From contig OZ018321.1 of assembly GCA_963969495.1 (NCBI GenBank), positions 126,908,298-126,972,297 on the forward strand: DNA of 64,000 nt, written 5' to 3'. The position numbers and the translations under genes are program-made. Below the pieces are notes generated by a model. It had not been told where the DNA came from. It searched no databases and was given only the letters and a program-made list of their open reading frames with translations. The DNA comes from Ceratothoa steindachneri (Eukaryota > Arthropoda > Malacostraca > Isopoda > Cymothoidae). Every line of letters begins with the position of its first letter. Within the stretch, counting starts at the first letter, position 1. This document shows positions 43,738 through 54,256 of this stretch, piece after piece.

Positions 43738-44139
43738 GCGGATCTTAGGGTCTTAGGGTTCCTTTATTTTAACTTACCCGACAAGTACCTTTATTTTAGG
43801 AGCCTATCTGGCGACTACCTACTTAGTGCATAGGTCGCCGTACTTCAGTAAAGCCTACTACTAGACTATAGTGAAAAAACAAAACAAATAACAATATATA
43901 AATAACAACAGTAAAAACAACAACAAAAAGCAGAAGCAAAAAGGCAACAAGGAAGCGGGCTCCAGCGTCAGGGATAGGCACGTCTTTCCCCAAGGCAGGA
44001 ATATGCGACTTACAACAGTCAAATAAAGTGGAGGAAGCCAGCTTCCTACAAAAAGTCGTATACTCCACAAGTTTGTATGCACAAACCAGTCTTGAGTACA
44101 AGGGGCAAGCCGTAGCGCCCCCCCTCGTCTCGGTACCAG

Positions 44140-44990
44140 GACAGTTAACGTGCGCGAAGATCACCCAGACTAGCACATTCAAGCAGAATGTGCCCAACAC
44201 AGTTTGGGGAACAGGCGAGCGCTCCATCAAATGGCGGTGTGTCCCTGTGAGTGTGTCCAATTCGGAGACGAGAGAAAGGAACCTGAAGCCGTCGTGGCAT
44301 TATAGGGTAGGTTCATAGGAACAGTCGCGGCGCAAAGTGATGTGACTTTAAGTTCTCCTCGACCGCCTCCACCCTTCTTTGCCAAGCAGTCCGGAGAACT
44401 GCCCGTATTCCTGCCATATAACCATTGTGAGGAATAGCGAAACGCTGGCATCGTCGCCCATTACTCACGGACTCTTTGGCGCCCTCGTTCCAAGCAATTC
44501 CTAAATGTCCAGCAGAAGACAATCTTGACATCCGGATGCCCGGCTCGCCAAAACCGTGGCGTTACGGATATCGTGAAACAGGGGATATGGAGATTCCAAC
44601 GCCTCGAGAGAATTCAGGGCGCTTTGTGAGACGCTATAAATCACAATTCGGGCTTCGAACCGGGCACGTCGCGTTATTACCCGTACCTAGCGATGTGTTG
44701 CAACCAGCTCGACCGTGAAGACAGATGCAGCGCCTGTCAGAGTCCCGCTGACCTCAAAAAAGAGGGGACCTGGCGTGTAAACTGACCCCATATTGGGACT
44801 TGGAGCCATCCATATATACTGGCACGGTTCCAGCGTGACAGGAAGTGTGCTCCAAAAAGACTGAACGCAATACTCGTGGCGCTGTAGAAGCTTCGAGAGC
44901 AAAGGCGTGGCGACAAATAGTCAAAGGTGGTACCCTCCAGGGTGGCGTCCTGGGCAGAACCAGGGGCGCCACCGGCCTATATCAAGCTCT
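44140..44990 (-). pseudogene. LINE B RNase H, heavily decayed
   Basis: Only pieces survive: GTLTGAASVFTVELVATH in frame 44687-44902 (the Glu box) and AGHLGIAWNEGAKE in 44313-44531 (the final box, shortened by a deletion). The YTDGSK box is shifted out of frame near 44810. Plus-strand DNA at 44880-44990 and 3480-3600 is still closely alike in the two LINEs. Non-functional. Confidence 0.75.
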
Positions 44991-44999
44991 CGAATGTGT

Positions 45000-46044
45000 T
45001 TCATAGCCCTAAGGCTAAAGGGCGACATAGGCACCGCCGAGATCAGCTGTGAATACAGTGAGAGCTGTTGGCGACTGAGGGAGACGCCGGGATCGCGCGT
45101 AAGGCGAATTATGCACTGCGCCTGGCACAGAGAGAGCGGCATCTCCCCAGCATCGACAAGTAGGCTCTCAATGGGGGATTCCGGAAGGCACCAGTCGCCA
45201 GGCCGGTGTGGTGGATCGAGTCCACCTTCTGCAATACATGCTCGGCTGCATAAAACTCGCATCCGTAGTCGAGCTTCGAACGACCAAAGGATCGATAAAA
45301 AAATAAGGCAGTAGCCATATCAATGCCCCAGGCGCTGAAAGTCACGGATCGAATATTACCCATAGCGCCGGTACAAGAAACCTAAGGCTACGAATATGAG
45401 CTTCCTAGGTGAGGCCTCGGTCAAATACAAAACCAGGCTGGAGCCGTGGATGGCGGCAGAAGTGCACCACCTTATTTTTTTCACCAAGGAAAACCGAAGC
45501 TTGTGCACTTCGGCATAGCGAGATACGCGGCTCAATGCCTGTTGAAGTCGAAGCTGCAGGGTTGGCATCTGGGCCGCGCCAAAAGGATCGAAAGGTCGTC
45601 CACGTAGATCGTAGCGAGAACATATTCCGGCAGCACCGAAGTGATGCCATTGATGCTCAAGACAAAGAGTGTTACACTGAGGACACTTCCCTGCGGGACA
45701 CCCTGTTCTTTCTTCATTGAAACAGAAACCATCTCGCAAAAATTCATGGAGACTCCACCGTTTGGAATCTCCATGATACCGTATCACCATGCGGTATCAT
45801 AGGTCTTCTCCAGATCAAAAAACACCGTGGCGTAGTTCTGTCTACGAGGAAAGGCCTCGCAGACTGCATTTTCCAGTTGGAGCAGAGCGTCCGACGTGGA
45901 GTGGAACTGGCAGAAGCCGCACTGTGCAAAAGATAGATGGCCTCCACCGTCCATAAAAAAGGCTAATCTAACACTTACCAATTTCCCAATCAACTTGCAC
46001 ACGCAGCAGTTAGGGAGAGTTGGCGGAAACCGGCCAAGGTACAA
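45000..46044 (-). pseudogene. LINE B reverse transcriptase
   Basis: Frames 45784-46044 (QCGFCQFHSTSDALLQLENA, FFDLEKTYDTAW with first Asp), 45532-45774 ([20 protein letters not shown], then ATIYVDDLSILL with the double Asp) and 45109-45363 (RSFGRSKLDYGCEFYAAEHV, thumb). A large part of the N-terminal RT present in LINE A (4800-5424) is missing here, because the endonuclease remnant follows within about 100 bases. An internal deletion is therefore inferred. Confidence 0.82.
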
Positions 46045-46067
46045 TGATCTTTACAGTTAGAGAAAGG

Positions 46068-47007
46068 CTAGCACAGTAGCGATTCGCCATGAGTCTGGGA
46101 GGATACCCTATATCCAGATCCTGTTAGACAATTATAACAAGATTGTTTGAGGCCCGCCTCACATTTGGATGACCACCACGGGAGTGATCGGCGTGCAAAA
46201 CGGATAGACTTTCTAGGAATATTAGTTAGGCCTACGGCGATGAGGTTGCCGGACAAAAACCCGACTGCCTCATCTACCGACCTAAATTCTTTGACTGAGA
46301 CATAGAAATCAGTCATTTCCTGAAGTGCAGACCATCGGAACCCGCGCTAAGCACTACCGGGGCGCGCTCTCAGGCGGCAGCAGCCCAGAAGATGATATTT
46401 AAATAGTAAAGTGATCACTACCATGGAGGTCATCGACTACCACACACCCAAAATTAGGCTGTGCATCGGGAGAGCACAAAGATAGATCGAGACAAAAAAA
46501 TGAAGTGGTTCTTGGGCAGTGATGCTTAAACTCATCCACATTTAGGAAACCTATCTCCAGCTCATCGATCAGATCGGCAAGGAATTGACCCCTGGATTTA
46601 TCGAGTACCATAAGGGTGAGCTATCATTCAGATCTCCGAGCAAGAGTAAGGGCTTAGGCAACCGTGCCACGACGCGGGGAAGTCCCCCGCGTCGAAGTCA
46701 GCTGATTCTGGAATCTACGCGGCAATAACAGTATGCCTCCTATCCAGCTGTAGCAGCACAGTTCCTGAAGAAAGGAGGTATCTAAAGCAAAATGAAGAAC
46801 GGAGACATCATGCCAGGTGTAAATCGCGGATCCTTCTGCCCGGCCTCCATGCCGTAGTGGTGAGGTTGCAAAAACCTTATACACCGGAGAGGTGGGCAGA
46901 GGGCACGCGCCCATCATGCTCTCCTGCAAAAAGATAGCTAACGGTAAACAGGAGGAGACGAGCCTCCGCAGCTCCTCCCAGTTGGCACTGAGATCGCTGC
47001 AATTCAA
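46068..47007 (-). pseudogene. LINE B APE-type endonuclease
   Basis: Frame 46654-47007 starts MNCSDLSANWEELRRLV and has LPLAIFLQESMMGACPLP (catalytic Glu). The GDxN box region near 46630 is degraded. Frame 46399-46611 has LNVDEFKHHCPRTTSFFCLD and HGSDHFTI (SDH intact). Frame 46068-46316 is the linker, ending SLPWWSSKCEAGLKQSCYN. This copy keeps the N-terminal strand that is interrupted by a stop in LINE A. Confidence 0.83.
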
Positions 47008-47030
47008 TTAAAGAAATATGCTCTCCAGGC

Positions 47031-48222
47031 CTATCTTGGAGGGGATGAGGGGGCCCTCTTCGAAGAGAAGTTCATCTCGGGAATAGCCGTACGCTTCCCA
47101 GAGGCATAACTCCGGGGACTGTGGCTGAACAATGCGCTGAAGGCGCTGTCGCCTTCAAGGACTTTTCGGGGACTTTTCTTCCTTCTGGTTCGAAACCTTA
47201 GGCAAGCGGGGCGGCTTCGTAGGCGGAGATCCCTCTTTTGGGGAATATACCGTCTCCGAGCCACCCAGCCTACGCCTGGATCTGGGCCGTTTCAAAGCGG
47301 GTGCGGTTCTCCCCAATTGACACACTTGGCCACACACGATTTGGACTTATCGTGTGCGTCCTTGGAGCAACTTACACATATTTCAGGTAGCCCCGACTTT
47401 GTGCGTCGGCAGGAGCGATTCGTATGGCCGAAGCGGTGGTAGTAGTAGTAGCAGCCCTGCGACAATGGCACGAATGCCTTCACTCTGTAGCGATACCAAC
47501 CGACACACAGACTCAGGGAGCTTGTCAGAGTCGGACGTGTAGAAGAGCGTAGGGGTTGGTGTCGAAGCCCCTCCATGTTTTCTCATCACACGTTCGACCT
47601 TGACCGATCCATGGTCGGCCAGCTCTAGGGTGATGTCATATATCGAGTAGTTCAACGAGTTCCCTCGCATGAACTACTTCTTTCATGATGTTCTTGGTAG
47701 AGAGTGGCGTCACACTCTCTGGCGGTGCCATAAAGTGTCTGAAGGGCACTAATCATGGCCACCTCGGAGGGATTCGACGCATTCTCCAAAGATCCCGTCC
47801 GACAATCGGGTCACCTTCAGCTCTCTACTAATCACGCTAGCTAAAGCTCTCCTATGATGGATCATGTTGCCCTTATCCAACATGCTGCTACCAGTGAAGC
47901 GAATAACGAAGAAGCGTTTCAAGCTATCGGGCTCGAAAACGACAAGTAGCCTCTGAATCAGGGGCCCCGATGTAATCGAGGTTCCGCTATGCCAACCTTT
48001 GGTCTTAGTCTGGGACTCCCCACACGGGTAAGCACCGGAGCTGGACGTGCCGATCTTGGCTTGGTCGCATACAGAAAACGGCAGCGGCCCCGTCCATCCC
48101 CGCGGCTCCTGTGGAGGAGGAGGAGACCCAGGTCTTTTTTTCTTTCTATTTCTTTTTCTTTTATGAGAGGAGGTCGGTTTATGAACCCGCTTCTCCCCTC
48201 CGCCGGCAGGTCTCGATGTCAC
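47031..48222 (-). pseudogene. LINE B ORF1 (gag-like)
   Basis: Frames 47749-48222, 47383-47670, 47292-47576 and 47031-47264. The N-terminus is basic (HKRKRNRKKKRPGSPPPP) and is followed by a domain ending VISRELKVTRLSDGIFGE. The knuckles are CYYYYHRFGHTNRSC, with the second Cys replaced by Tyr, and CVSCSKDAHDKSKSCVAKC. The tail is basic and proline-rich. RNA-binding chaperone role is known for the family. The frame changes at least three times. Confidence 0.75.
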
Positions 48223-49440
48223 AGGGGCACCAGCCGGGGGATGAGATCCTTACTCGCATTGTAAGGAATTGGGGGCCTGAGCCGTCTGAGGAGGACCTTG
48301 CACAGGGGTGGACTCGGGTTCAGTGCTTGGCACCGAGCCCAGGTTTAACCCCATGGAAGACCCTACCATCTGGGGCTGCGTCACCTCAGGGACTAAGTCC
48401 ATCTCTAGGAGAGGACTCCATGTGCCCCCCCCCCCAAGACATCACATATCCCATTCGATGTTCCTCTTTCACCTAATGCCGGCGAACCGGCATCGGTCGA
48501 GGAAGAGAAGTGACTCCCAGTACGATCCTAGTGCACGAGTGCAGGATGTTAGTGGGCAAGGACCGACTGGCCCTGCCATCCCTTGACCGCCCTGAGGGGG
48601 TTAGCCCTATCGTCGCGCTCCCACCGGGAGTGGTCAATTTGGGGCCGCCTGCGTGCTATTTTGGCATCCCTTGTGAAAGAATAGGAGGGACTGCCACTGG
48701 AAAGAGGGAGGCGCCCAAGGGCGCCTCCAGAGAAGGTGGTGAGGGGGAGTCCCCTATACCCGTAGACCTAGGAGAGGAGTAAACGTCCTCTCCGGTAGAA
48801 GAAATTTGGAGGGTCCCCTGATAGAACACAGGCAGGGTGGGGACCTCCATTTATTTAGTGGAGCTGCCCAAAGGCGGCTCCGGTGATGGTATGGGGGGAA
48901 GGTAGAGGGAGATAATTTTGGTCTGAAAATGCATCATTGGGCTAGTGACCCTATGGATTTCACGCGATGCATACGCTTATCACCCCACGCATTAGCCCTC
49001 CCTGCGAACGGTGGCGCCATTTCAGGCCACTCCTCTCGCCTAGTGACCTTGCAGCCCATCGGCATGGCGGCTCAATTTGGCATGGCATAAAGTAAATAGG
49101 CTGTTAACAGGAAACAAAGAAAGGGGATGTGAGGAAGATATGGGTCGGAATGAAGCAGGTTATTAAAAACCCACCACCCTAAACCGGAGTTCAGGGGGTG
49201 AGGGAACGTTGTCTCCTCCCCCCTCAGCCCCGATCCGGGATAGTTGGCTGAGAAGAAGCTGGTCGGCGTCTACCTTGTGAAATTTGAGGCCGAACAGAGA
49301 ATGTTGTGGGAGAGGCTGTAGGGGAGGTGAAGAAGTAGGGTACAAATACAGGCTGTCAGAAAGAAAGAGGTCAAGCTGGGGCCGGACGGGGGGCTGAGTC
49401 CCGTCAGCAGGCGGCCAGGAAGGCAAATCGCCGAGCCCCT
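48223..49440 (-). other. GC-rich 5' region of LINE B
   Basis: G+C-rich non-coding sequence between ORF1 and the point (49440) where gypsy RNase H resumes. It is inferred to be the 5' UTR of LINE B. Frames in it are low-complexity and proline/glycine-rich with no recognised domain. Confidence 0.5.
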
Positions 49441-49449
49441 TACGGAGAA

Positions 49450-49720
49450 CTAGTACTTAAAGAACATGATCTAGTTTGGAATGCTAATGCCATATAGACT
49501 TTCGATTCCACAGAGGAGGCATTGCTAAATTCAATTATGCTATAGCATCCGTTACTAAATGATCTACCATACCAACTCTTTACAAATAAATAGCTCCCAA
49601 TTATTAGTAGGAGCTGCTCTGCATCAAATGGTAAATTGTTCTCCTCAACCTGTTGCATTTTTTTCAGTAAGTTAACAGAAAGAAAACAAGCTAATTCTAA
49701 TTATCTTAGGGAACTCCTGC
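49450..49720 (+). pseudogene. G2b RNase H, first part
   Basis: Reads EHDLVWNANAI-stop-TFDSTEEALLNSIML, then HPLLNDLPYQLFTNK and, after a frame change, VGAALHQMVNCSPQPVAFFS. These are the gypsy connection (W..+...F...K.AL) and RNase H boxes (TDAS-x-x-GAVLxQ, PIAFxS). It directly follows LINE B and continues the pol gene cut at 43737. Confidence 0.78.
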
Positions 49721-49749
49721 CAAAGACCGACAGTCACAAAGTAACTGGA

Positions 49750-50224
49750 CGTCTATATTAAAATACAAGAGGAACGGCTTCGCCACTTTTCCTTAGAGAA
49801 GGAGCTTGCATTTCGCAACCAGTCCTTCGGTATGTGACCTACGCGGCCTATCTGGCTTTAGCAACGGGCTTTTGTTCTAAAAAAAAAATTAAAAGACTTT
49901 CATTATATATCTCCTAATAATCCCCTCTTGGTCTAGGTATTTTCACAGGCATGCTTATTTTCTGTGCCTAAAAGAACAAAAAAATTTTTAGCGGAATTAT
50001 TTTGATATACGGAAAAAAGCCTACGAGCAGTTCTCCCCCATCCCCCCGGCATCTTAAATTAGCTTTTATATATGAAAAAATACAAACACACCGCCATGCC
50101 TTAATTTTAATACATTTTCTGAACTTCGCGATTTGTAATTATTTTTGTTTTAAAAAATTCCAAAACATTCGATAATAAAATGCAAACTGTTAAAAAAAAT
50201 GCATTCTTAAAATATAGTATTATG
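49750..50224 (+). repeat. Dispersed repeat R2, copy 2, and flanking insert
   Basis: 50113-50165 matches R2 (TTTTCTGAACTTCGCGATTT, TTTTAAAAAATTCCAAAA). CATTCTTAAAATATAGTATT near 50200 matches the other end of copy 1. It splits the RNase H of G2b. 49750-50040 is assigned to the insert only by position. Confidence 0.65.
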
Positions 50225-50325
50225 GAGGATATTGCTGACATTACATATCTCCGGGGTGAAAATAATGAAGTTGCAGATTGCATATCTTGGAATGTCAATT
50301 CAGTCCAAATAGAGTGACTAAATAT
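50225..50325 (+). pseudogene. G2b RNase H end
   Basis: Reads DIADITYLRGENNEVADCIS, the end of gypsy RNase H (family form: xIxYIPGxxNxVADALSR). It resumes after repeat R2. Confidence 0.75.
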
Positions 50326-50689
50326 GATTTCCGTAATTTGGTAGTTTCGCAAGAATAGGATGAAGAAACGAATTGACGGAATAAATAATCAACTTTGGTA
50401 CAACGTTTCGTCTCTTGTTCATTTGTTCCTTTGGTTTGGCGGTGGTTACATTTTTAAACAATAACACAATTTTCAGGAATTGTGCTATGCATACCTGGTC
50501 ACGGTTTGAAGCTGTTCATTTATATATCGTAGGGTAGCTAACCCCTTGTACCTCCGATGGACAGTCAGATCAGTCACAACATCGATTTTTATTGCCATGT
50601 ATTGATAGAATAACACGATGGATGATAGAGCAACACGATGAATCGAAGCCATACCGATTTTAGACATAATTGCTGCAACGGTTGCTTTT

Positions 50690-50845
50690 GACCTTTTTAG
50701 ATTTGGGAATCTTTAGGGTCGGTCTACCCATTTATGTCGTAACCGATAAAGGAACACAATTCGAATCAAAGCTCTTTAAATCATTGGTAAGTTTCCATCG
50801 GCTCTGCATCACTTAATTCAGACTTATGACAAATGGCGCCAGGTA
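50690..50845 (+). pseudogene. G2b integrase core fragment
   Basis: Reads VGLPIYVVTDKGTQFESKLF then KSLVSFHRLC. This is the second catalytic Asp box of the retroviral-type integrase core (family form: xxxDRGTQFESxLFxxL). The zinc-binding region upstream and the Glu box downstream are not recognised. Confidence 0.77.
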
Positions 50846-50867
50846 ACTTAGCCATAGGATGTTAATA

Positions 50868-51090
50868 CGGTCAACACACCTAAGTCGCGTGCTCTCATTT
50901 ATTTCAATAATTTTGAAAAAGATTTAATTAACTAAAGTATTATCCATTAAAAAACATATCATCTGACCTATCAACCTTCAAAACTTTCAAAAACTGATTG
51001 AAAAGTCAAATAGTTACCGACCAACCGACCGACATAGTAACTTATAGAGTCACGTCCACGCGACTAAAAACCTGCATACTAACTCGTCGT
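50868..51090 (+). repeat. Dispersed repeat R1, copy 2
   Basis: Matches 11490-11715 in the same orientation. It lies just after the integrase remnant of G2b. Confidence 0.8.
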
Positions 51091-51177
51091 CGGGGGTATT
51101 TGTTGACACTCCTTGTTGTATTTGTTAGGTATTGGGGTCTTACCTAACGATTCGGGAGTTTTAACATTTACAGCCGT

Positions 51178-51605
51178 TACAGGAACTACTCTCCTTTGTC
51201 CTAAACCTTTTATAACAACAGGAACTACTCTCCTTTGTCCTAAGCATTTTATAACAACAGGAACTACTCTTCTTTGTCCTAAACCTCTTGTAACAACAGG
51301 AACTACTCTTCTTTGTCCTAAACCTTTTGTAACAACAGGAACTACTCTTCTTTGGCCTAAACCTTTTGTAACAACAGGAACTACTCTCCTTTGTCCTAAA
51401 CCTCTTGTAACAACAGGAACTACTCCCTTTGTCCTAAACCTCTTGTATCAACAGGAACTACTCTTCTTTGTCCTAAACATCTTGTAACAACAGGAACTAC
51501 TCTTCTTTGTCCTAAACCTCTTGTAACAACAGGAACTACTCTTCTTTGTCCTAAACCTCTTGTAGCAACAGGAAATACTCTTTTTGTCCTAAACCTTTTG
51601 TCACA
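51178..51605 (+). repeat. 39-bp minisatellite, about 11 units
   Basis: The AGGAACTACTC anchor recurs every 39 bases from 51181; one unit is 38 bases. As 39 is divisible by three, the frame 51113-51487 shows a 13-residue period (TTGTTLLCPKPFI) until the short unit shifts it. It lies inside the G2b remnant. Confidence 0.95.
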
Positions 51606-51744
51606 TTTTTCTCAAAGTCTTGTTCTAAATTTATTCATGAATTAGCAAAAACTGTCACAAATTTTTTTTTATCCTATATCAACAGGAAATTGCACTCGGT
51701 ACCAAAATATTATATACCTAATGACTTACGCGAGGCAATTAGCG

Positions 51745-52280
51745 GCCTCTGGCCTCTTTTTGTAAAGGAAAAAGAAATATATTAAAAAATGTTATATTAT
51801 ATTTTACCATAACTTGATCTAATTGTTAAACTTTGCTATTATAGCAATTATGCAAACAAACATAGAAAACGTGTATGTGTAAGAATGTTAATATTACTTA
51901 TTTGCTTCAGAATGTTTAAAATCTCCAAAGGTGGTAAAATGTAAAGAATATTAACATCTAAAGACTTATTGAAGATTTACTCGGTCGGAATAAAACTACG
52001 TGAACCTCTCGTTCACGTAGTCTTATCGCCGTAGTTTTGATCTCCGATTTACCTACGCGAAGAAGAAAATTAAAGTGCAAATCATCCCGCAAACCGAAGA
52101 AGAAACTTCAGTCAGACCAGTCCGCTGGTGACGTTAACTTAACTGTTGACCTCGTATCTTAGTGGAACCACTTCACCCTACTTTACTTGAATCCCGCAGC
52201 AATTCAACAACCTGGGTTTGCCAACTACTACTACTAAACCTATAACTCGTCGAAGTCTCGCATTTAAAGCCCCACAAATC
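51745..52280 (+). repeat. G2b right LTR
   Basis: Contiguous copy of sequence found in two pieces at the left end (40040-40215 and 41395-41770). It contains a palindrome at 51990-52026 that the left copy lacks. Confidence 0.75.
51990..52026. repeat. Palindrome inside the right LTR
   Basis: 16-base arms (ATAAAACTACGTGAAC and its complement with one mismatch) around CTCTC. The left LTR has a single GACTACGTGAAC here, so the right copy gained an inverted duplication. Confidence 0.88.
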
Positions 52281-52327
52281 CAAATGGCAAAAGGTATATG
52301 CGTGACCACCTTTTGTCATTTGGATTT
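52276..52327. repeat. 20-bp-arm hairpin at the LTR edge
   Basis: Left arm AAATCCAAATGGCAAAAGGT, right arm ACCTTTTGTCATTTGGATTT, one mismatch, 12-base loop. It lies at the point where the match to the left LTR ends. Confidence 0.9.
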
Positions 52328-52329
52328 AG

Positions 52330-53250
52330 TCCCTTTTTAGTGCCCAGTGGTTTTTTCTGAAGGTGCCGTATCTTTTTTGGTCTCAATTTCATCTATCGGC
52401 TGATTTTTTTTGTGAAGTCATTTCCTACCTTTTCTCTGAGGTTATATACTATGAAAGACCTCGGAGTCCGCTTTTCATTTTTCCTGCGTGTGTGTGTTGA
52501 CTCACAGGCGCATAGTATCATATAAGTATGCATTATTTGTGTTTGTATCTTAAGGGTAGCGAGGGTATGCGTTGTGTTGTACAGTAGTTATGCAATGTAT
52601 GTTTAGTTTTGGTGTCAAGAGATACTAATGCCGTAAATATTCTTTGAAAGGAAAAAAAACTCCAAACAAAGGAGAGCGTTGACTCGGCAGCCCACGCCTG
52701 TACCCACTCGGGTACGGAAGCTCCATAAATTATTATTATAATAATAATTAATATTTATAATAAACCCAATAGGAATTAACTTTTGTCTAATTAAGATATG
52801 AAAATTAAATATTGCAGAGGTATCAAACGTAATTTTGATTGTAAATCATCATAATTTAAGGTGATTTTTTTGAGTATTTGAATAAATATTTCATCTTAGT
52901 TTGGTTACGACTTATGTTATTTTCATCAAAGTTATTTCTAATAATTGTTTTATATCGTAGAATGCCCCCTTTTTTGTTCTAAGAGTGCTAAGAGTGCTAA
53001 TATTGTTATTTTAAAGAAGAGCCGTTGGAAACACGTAAGAATATAGAGAAACGCACAATAATTCACGAAAATAAACTTATATTTTAACTTTAACAATTTA
53101 ATACACAAAAATTAACCATTAACCCCGGAACTTGTCCGAATATTATAATACACAATAATTATTTTAATTAGCTTGCCCCTCAAAAAATTGGTTAAATTCG
53201 CTACACACTTCAATATATAAGATTTAGGCTTCCTGACTCTACTGGAGTTT
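52330..53250. other. Spacer, nothing recognised
   Basis: AT-rich. A stretch at 52672-52770 ends in ATTATTATTATAATAATAAT after a G+C-rich hairpin (GTACCCACTCGGGTAC) and may be a short retroelement end. No coding frame. Confidence 0.4.
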
Positions 53251-53439
53251 AAATACCTCAAGAATGTTATTGCCTCCACGACGCGTGCCGACCGGTCAGA
53301 TGTAGGTGGGCGGAATCACTAGGTGATTTTGGCAAGGGTAGCAGCTGGTGGGTCCACACGGTATTCAGGGGGAGGGGGGGGTCTTCAAAGCCGAGAACAA
53401 TTACGGTGCTTTATGCGGCACCAAGGTAGGCGTGGTCTT

Positions 53440-54000
53440 TCTGGTGAGAGTGAGTCGAATTTGGTTCTTAAACCAAGTTAACTTGGAGTGCGGTGTGACC
53501 ACCGAGTAACGAGCTCGAGGGGGAGCTTTTCTCCTTCGTTACTCAATTTCTCATGGGCGAGGACTGAACTTGGGGAGGGTCTTCTTCAAGGGTGAGGATC
53601 GAGGAGGGGTGTTTCTCTGGCGAGAATAAGTTGAACTTGAAGGTCGGTTTTGGTAACCAGGAACTAGCTCGAGGATGAGCTTCTTCTTAGTTCCAGCCTT
53701 CTTCAAGGGTGAGGATAACGGAAAGGGTTTCTCTGACGAGAATAAGTTTAACTTGGTTCCTCAACCAAGTTAACTTATGAGTTTAGTGTGGCCACCGAGT
53801 AACGGGCTCGAGGGGAAGCCTTTTCCTTCTTCTTTTCTTAATTCCTCAAGGACGAGGAATACCCCTGGTGTTTAAGATGCACCACGATATGAGGAGTCTC
53901 TCTGACGAGAGTAAGTTGAACTTGAACAAGTTAACTTAACGTCTGGTTTGATAACCAGGGACTAGCTCGAGGATGAGCTTATTCTTAGCCCCTTAAGTTA
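53440..54000. repeat. Higher-order, hairpin-rich tandem repeat (about 290-bp period)
   Basis: Four modules in A-B-A-B order start near 53446, 53622, 53738 and 53907. A modules share ACCGAGTAACGRGCTCGAGG and an AACCAAGTTAACTT arm; B modules share GGTTTTGATAACCAGG-like and ACTAGCTCGAGGATGAGCTT. A-to-A spacing is 292 and B-to-B 285. Many parts fold on themselves, the best being the stem formed by TTAACTTGGTT and AACCAAGTTAA at about 53750-53777. No coding frame. Confidence 0.75.
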
Positions 54001-54052
54001 GTTAGTCCTGCCTCTCTTGCAGGGTACTTCTTGGTCTGGCAGGCCAAGTAAT

Positions 54053-54256
54053 CTACCAATCTAGTCTAGGTAACCCGGGGTCTTAATCCGAGGACTTCGT
54101 CACCTGGAGACTGACGTAATCTACCAATCCAGTCTAGGTAGCCCGGGGTCTTAATCCGAGGACTTCGTTACCTGGAGACTGATTTATTCTACCAATCCAG
54201 TCTAGGTAGCCTGGGGTCTTAATCAGGGGACTTCGTCACCTGGAGACTGACTTATT
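54053..54256. repeat. 68-bp tandem repeat, three units
   Basis: CTACCAAT starts units at 54053, 54121 and 54189; a fourth CTAC starts at 54257. Each unit has AGTCTAGGTA, GGGGTCTTAATC and GGACTTCGTCACCTGGAGAC. Units are highly alike. Confidence 0.93.

Larger units (their letters stand above)
43738..49440 (-). mobile_element. LINE B: second copy of the LINE A family, with ORF1 and 5' region
   Basis: Minus-strand order: GC-rich 5' region (49440-48223), ORF1 (48222-47031), endonuclease (47007-46068), RT (46044-45000), RNase H (44960-44140) and 3' UTR with T-rich (plus strand) end near 43760. It aligns with LINE A from the ORF1 tail through the 3' UTR, including the TCTGGCGACT block near the 3' end (43806 here, 2383 in LINE A). 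It is inserted in the pol gene of G2b. It is more frameshifted than LINE A but longer at the 5' end. Confidence 0.85.
40030..52280 (+). mobile_element. G2b: Ty3/gypsy LTR retrotransposon split by LINE B
   Basis: The left end has LTR-related pieces (40040-40215 and 41395-41770) that together match 51745-52280 at the right end. Between them: gag (41820-42180), protease (42580-42900), RT (43030-43737), then LINE B in minus orientation (43738-49440), then RNase H (49450-49720), repeat R2, RNase H end (50225-50325), integrase (50690-50845), repeat R1 and a 39-bp minisatellite. The resumption of pol in the right order and strand after LINE B shows that one older element was interrupted. All domains are decayed. 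Confidence 0.75.

Noticed and set aside
48223..49440. Plus-strand proline-rich genes in the GC-rich region
   Set aside because: Several overlapping frames on both strands with low complexity; position fits the 5' region of LINE B.
51113..51487. 13-residue repeat protein
   Set aside because: It is in frame only because the unit is 39 bp; a 38-bp unit breaks it, and it lies inside a dead LTR element.
53612..53930. Hammerhead-ribozyme-like CTGACGAG followed by a stem
   Set aside because: The required GAAA after stem II and the matching stem III and cleavage triplet are not there; CTGACGAG recurs simply as part of the repeat module.
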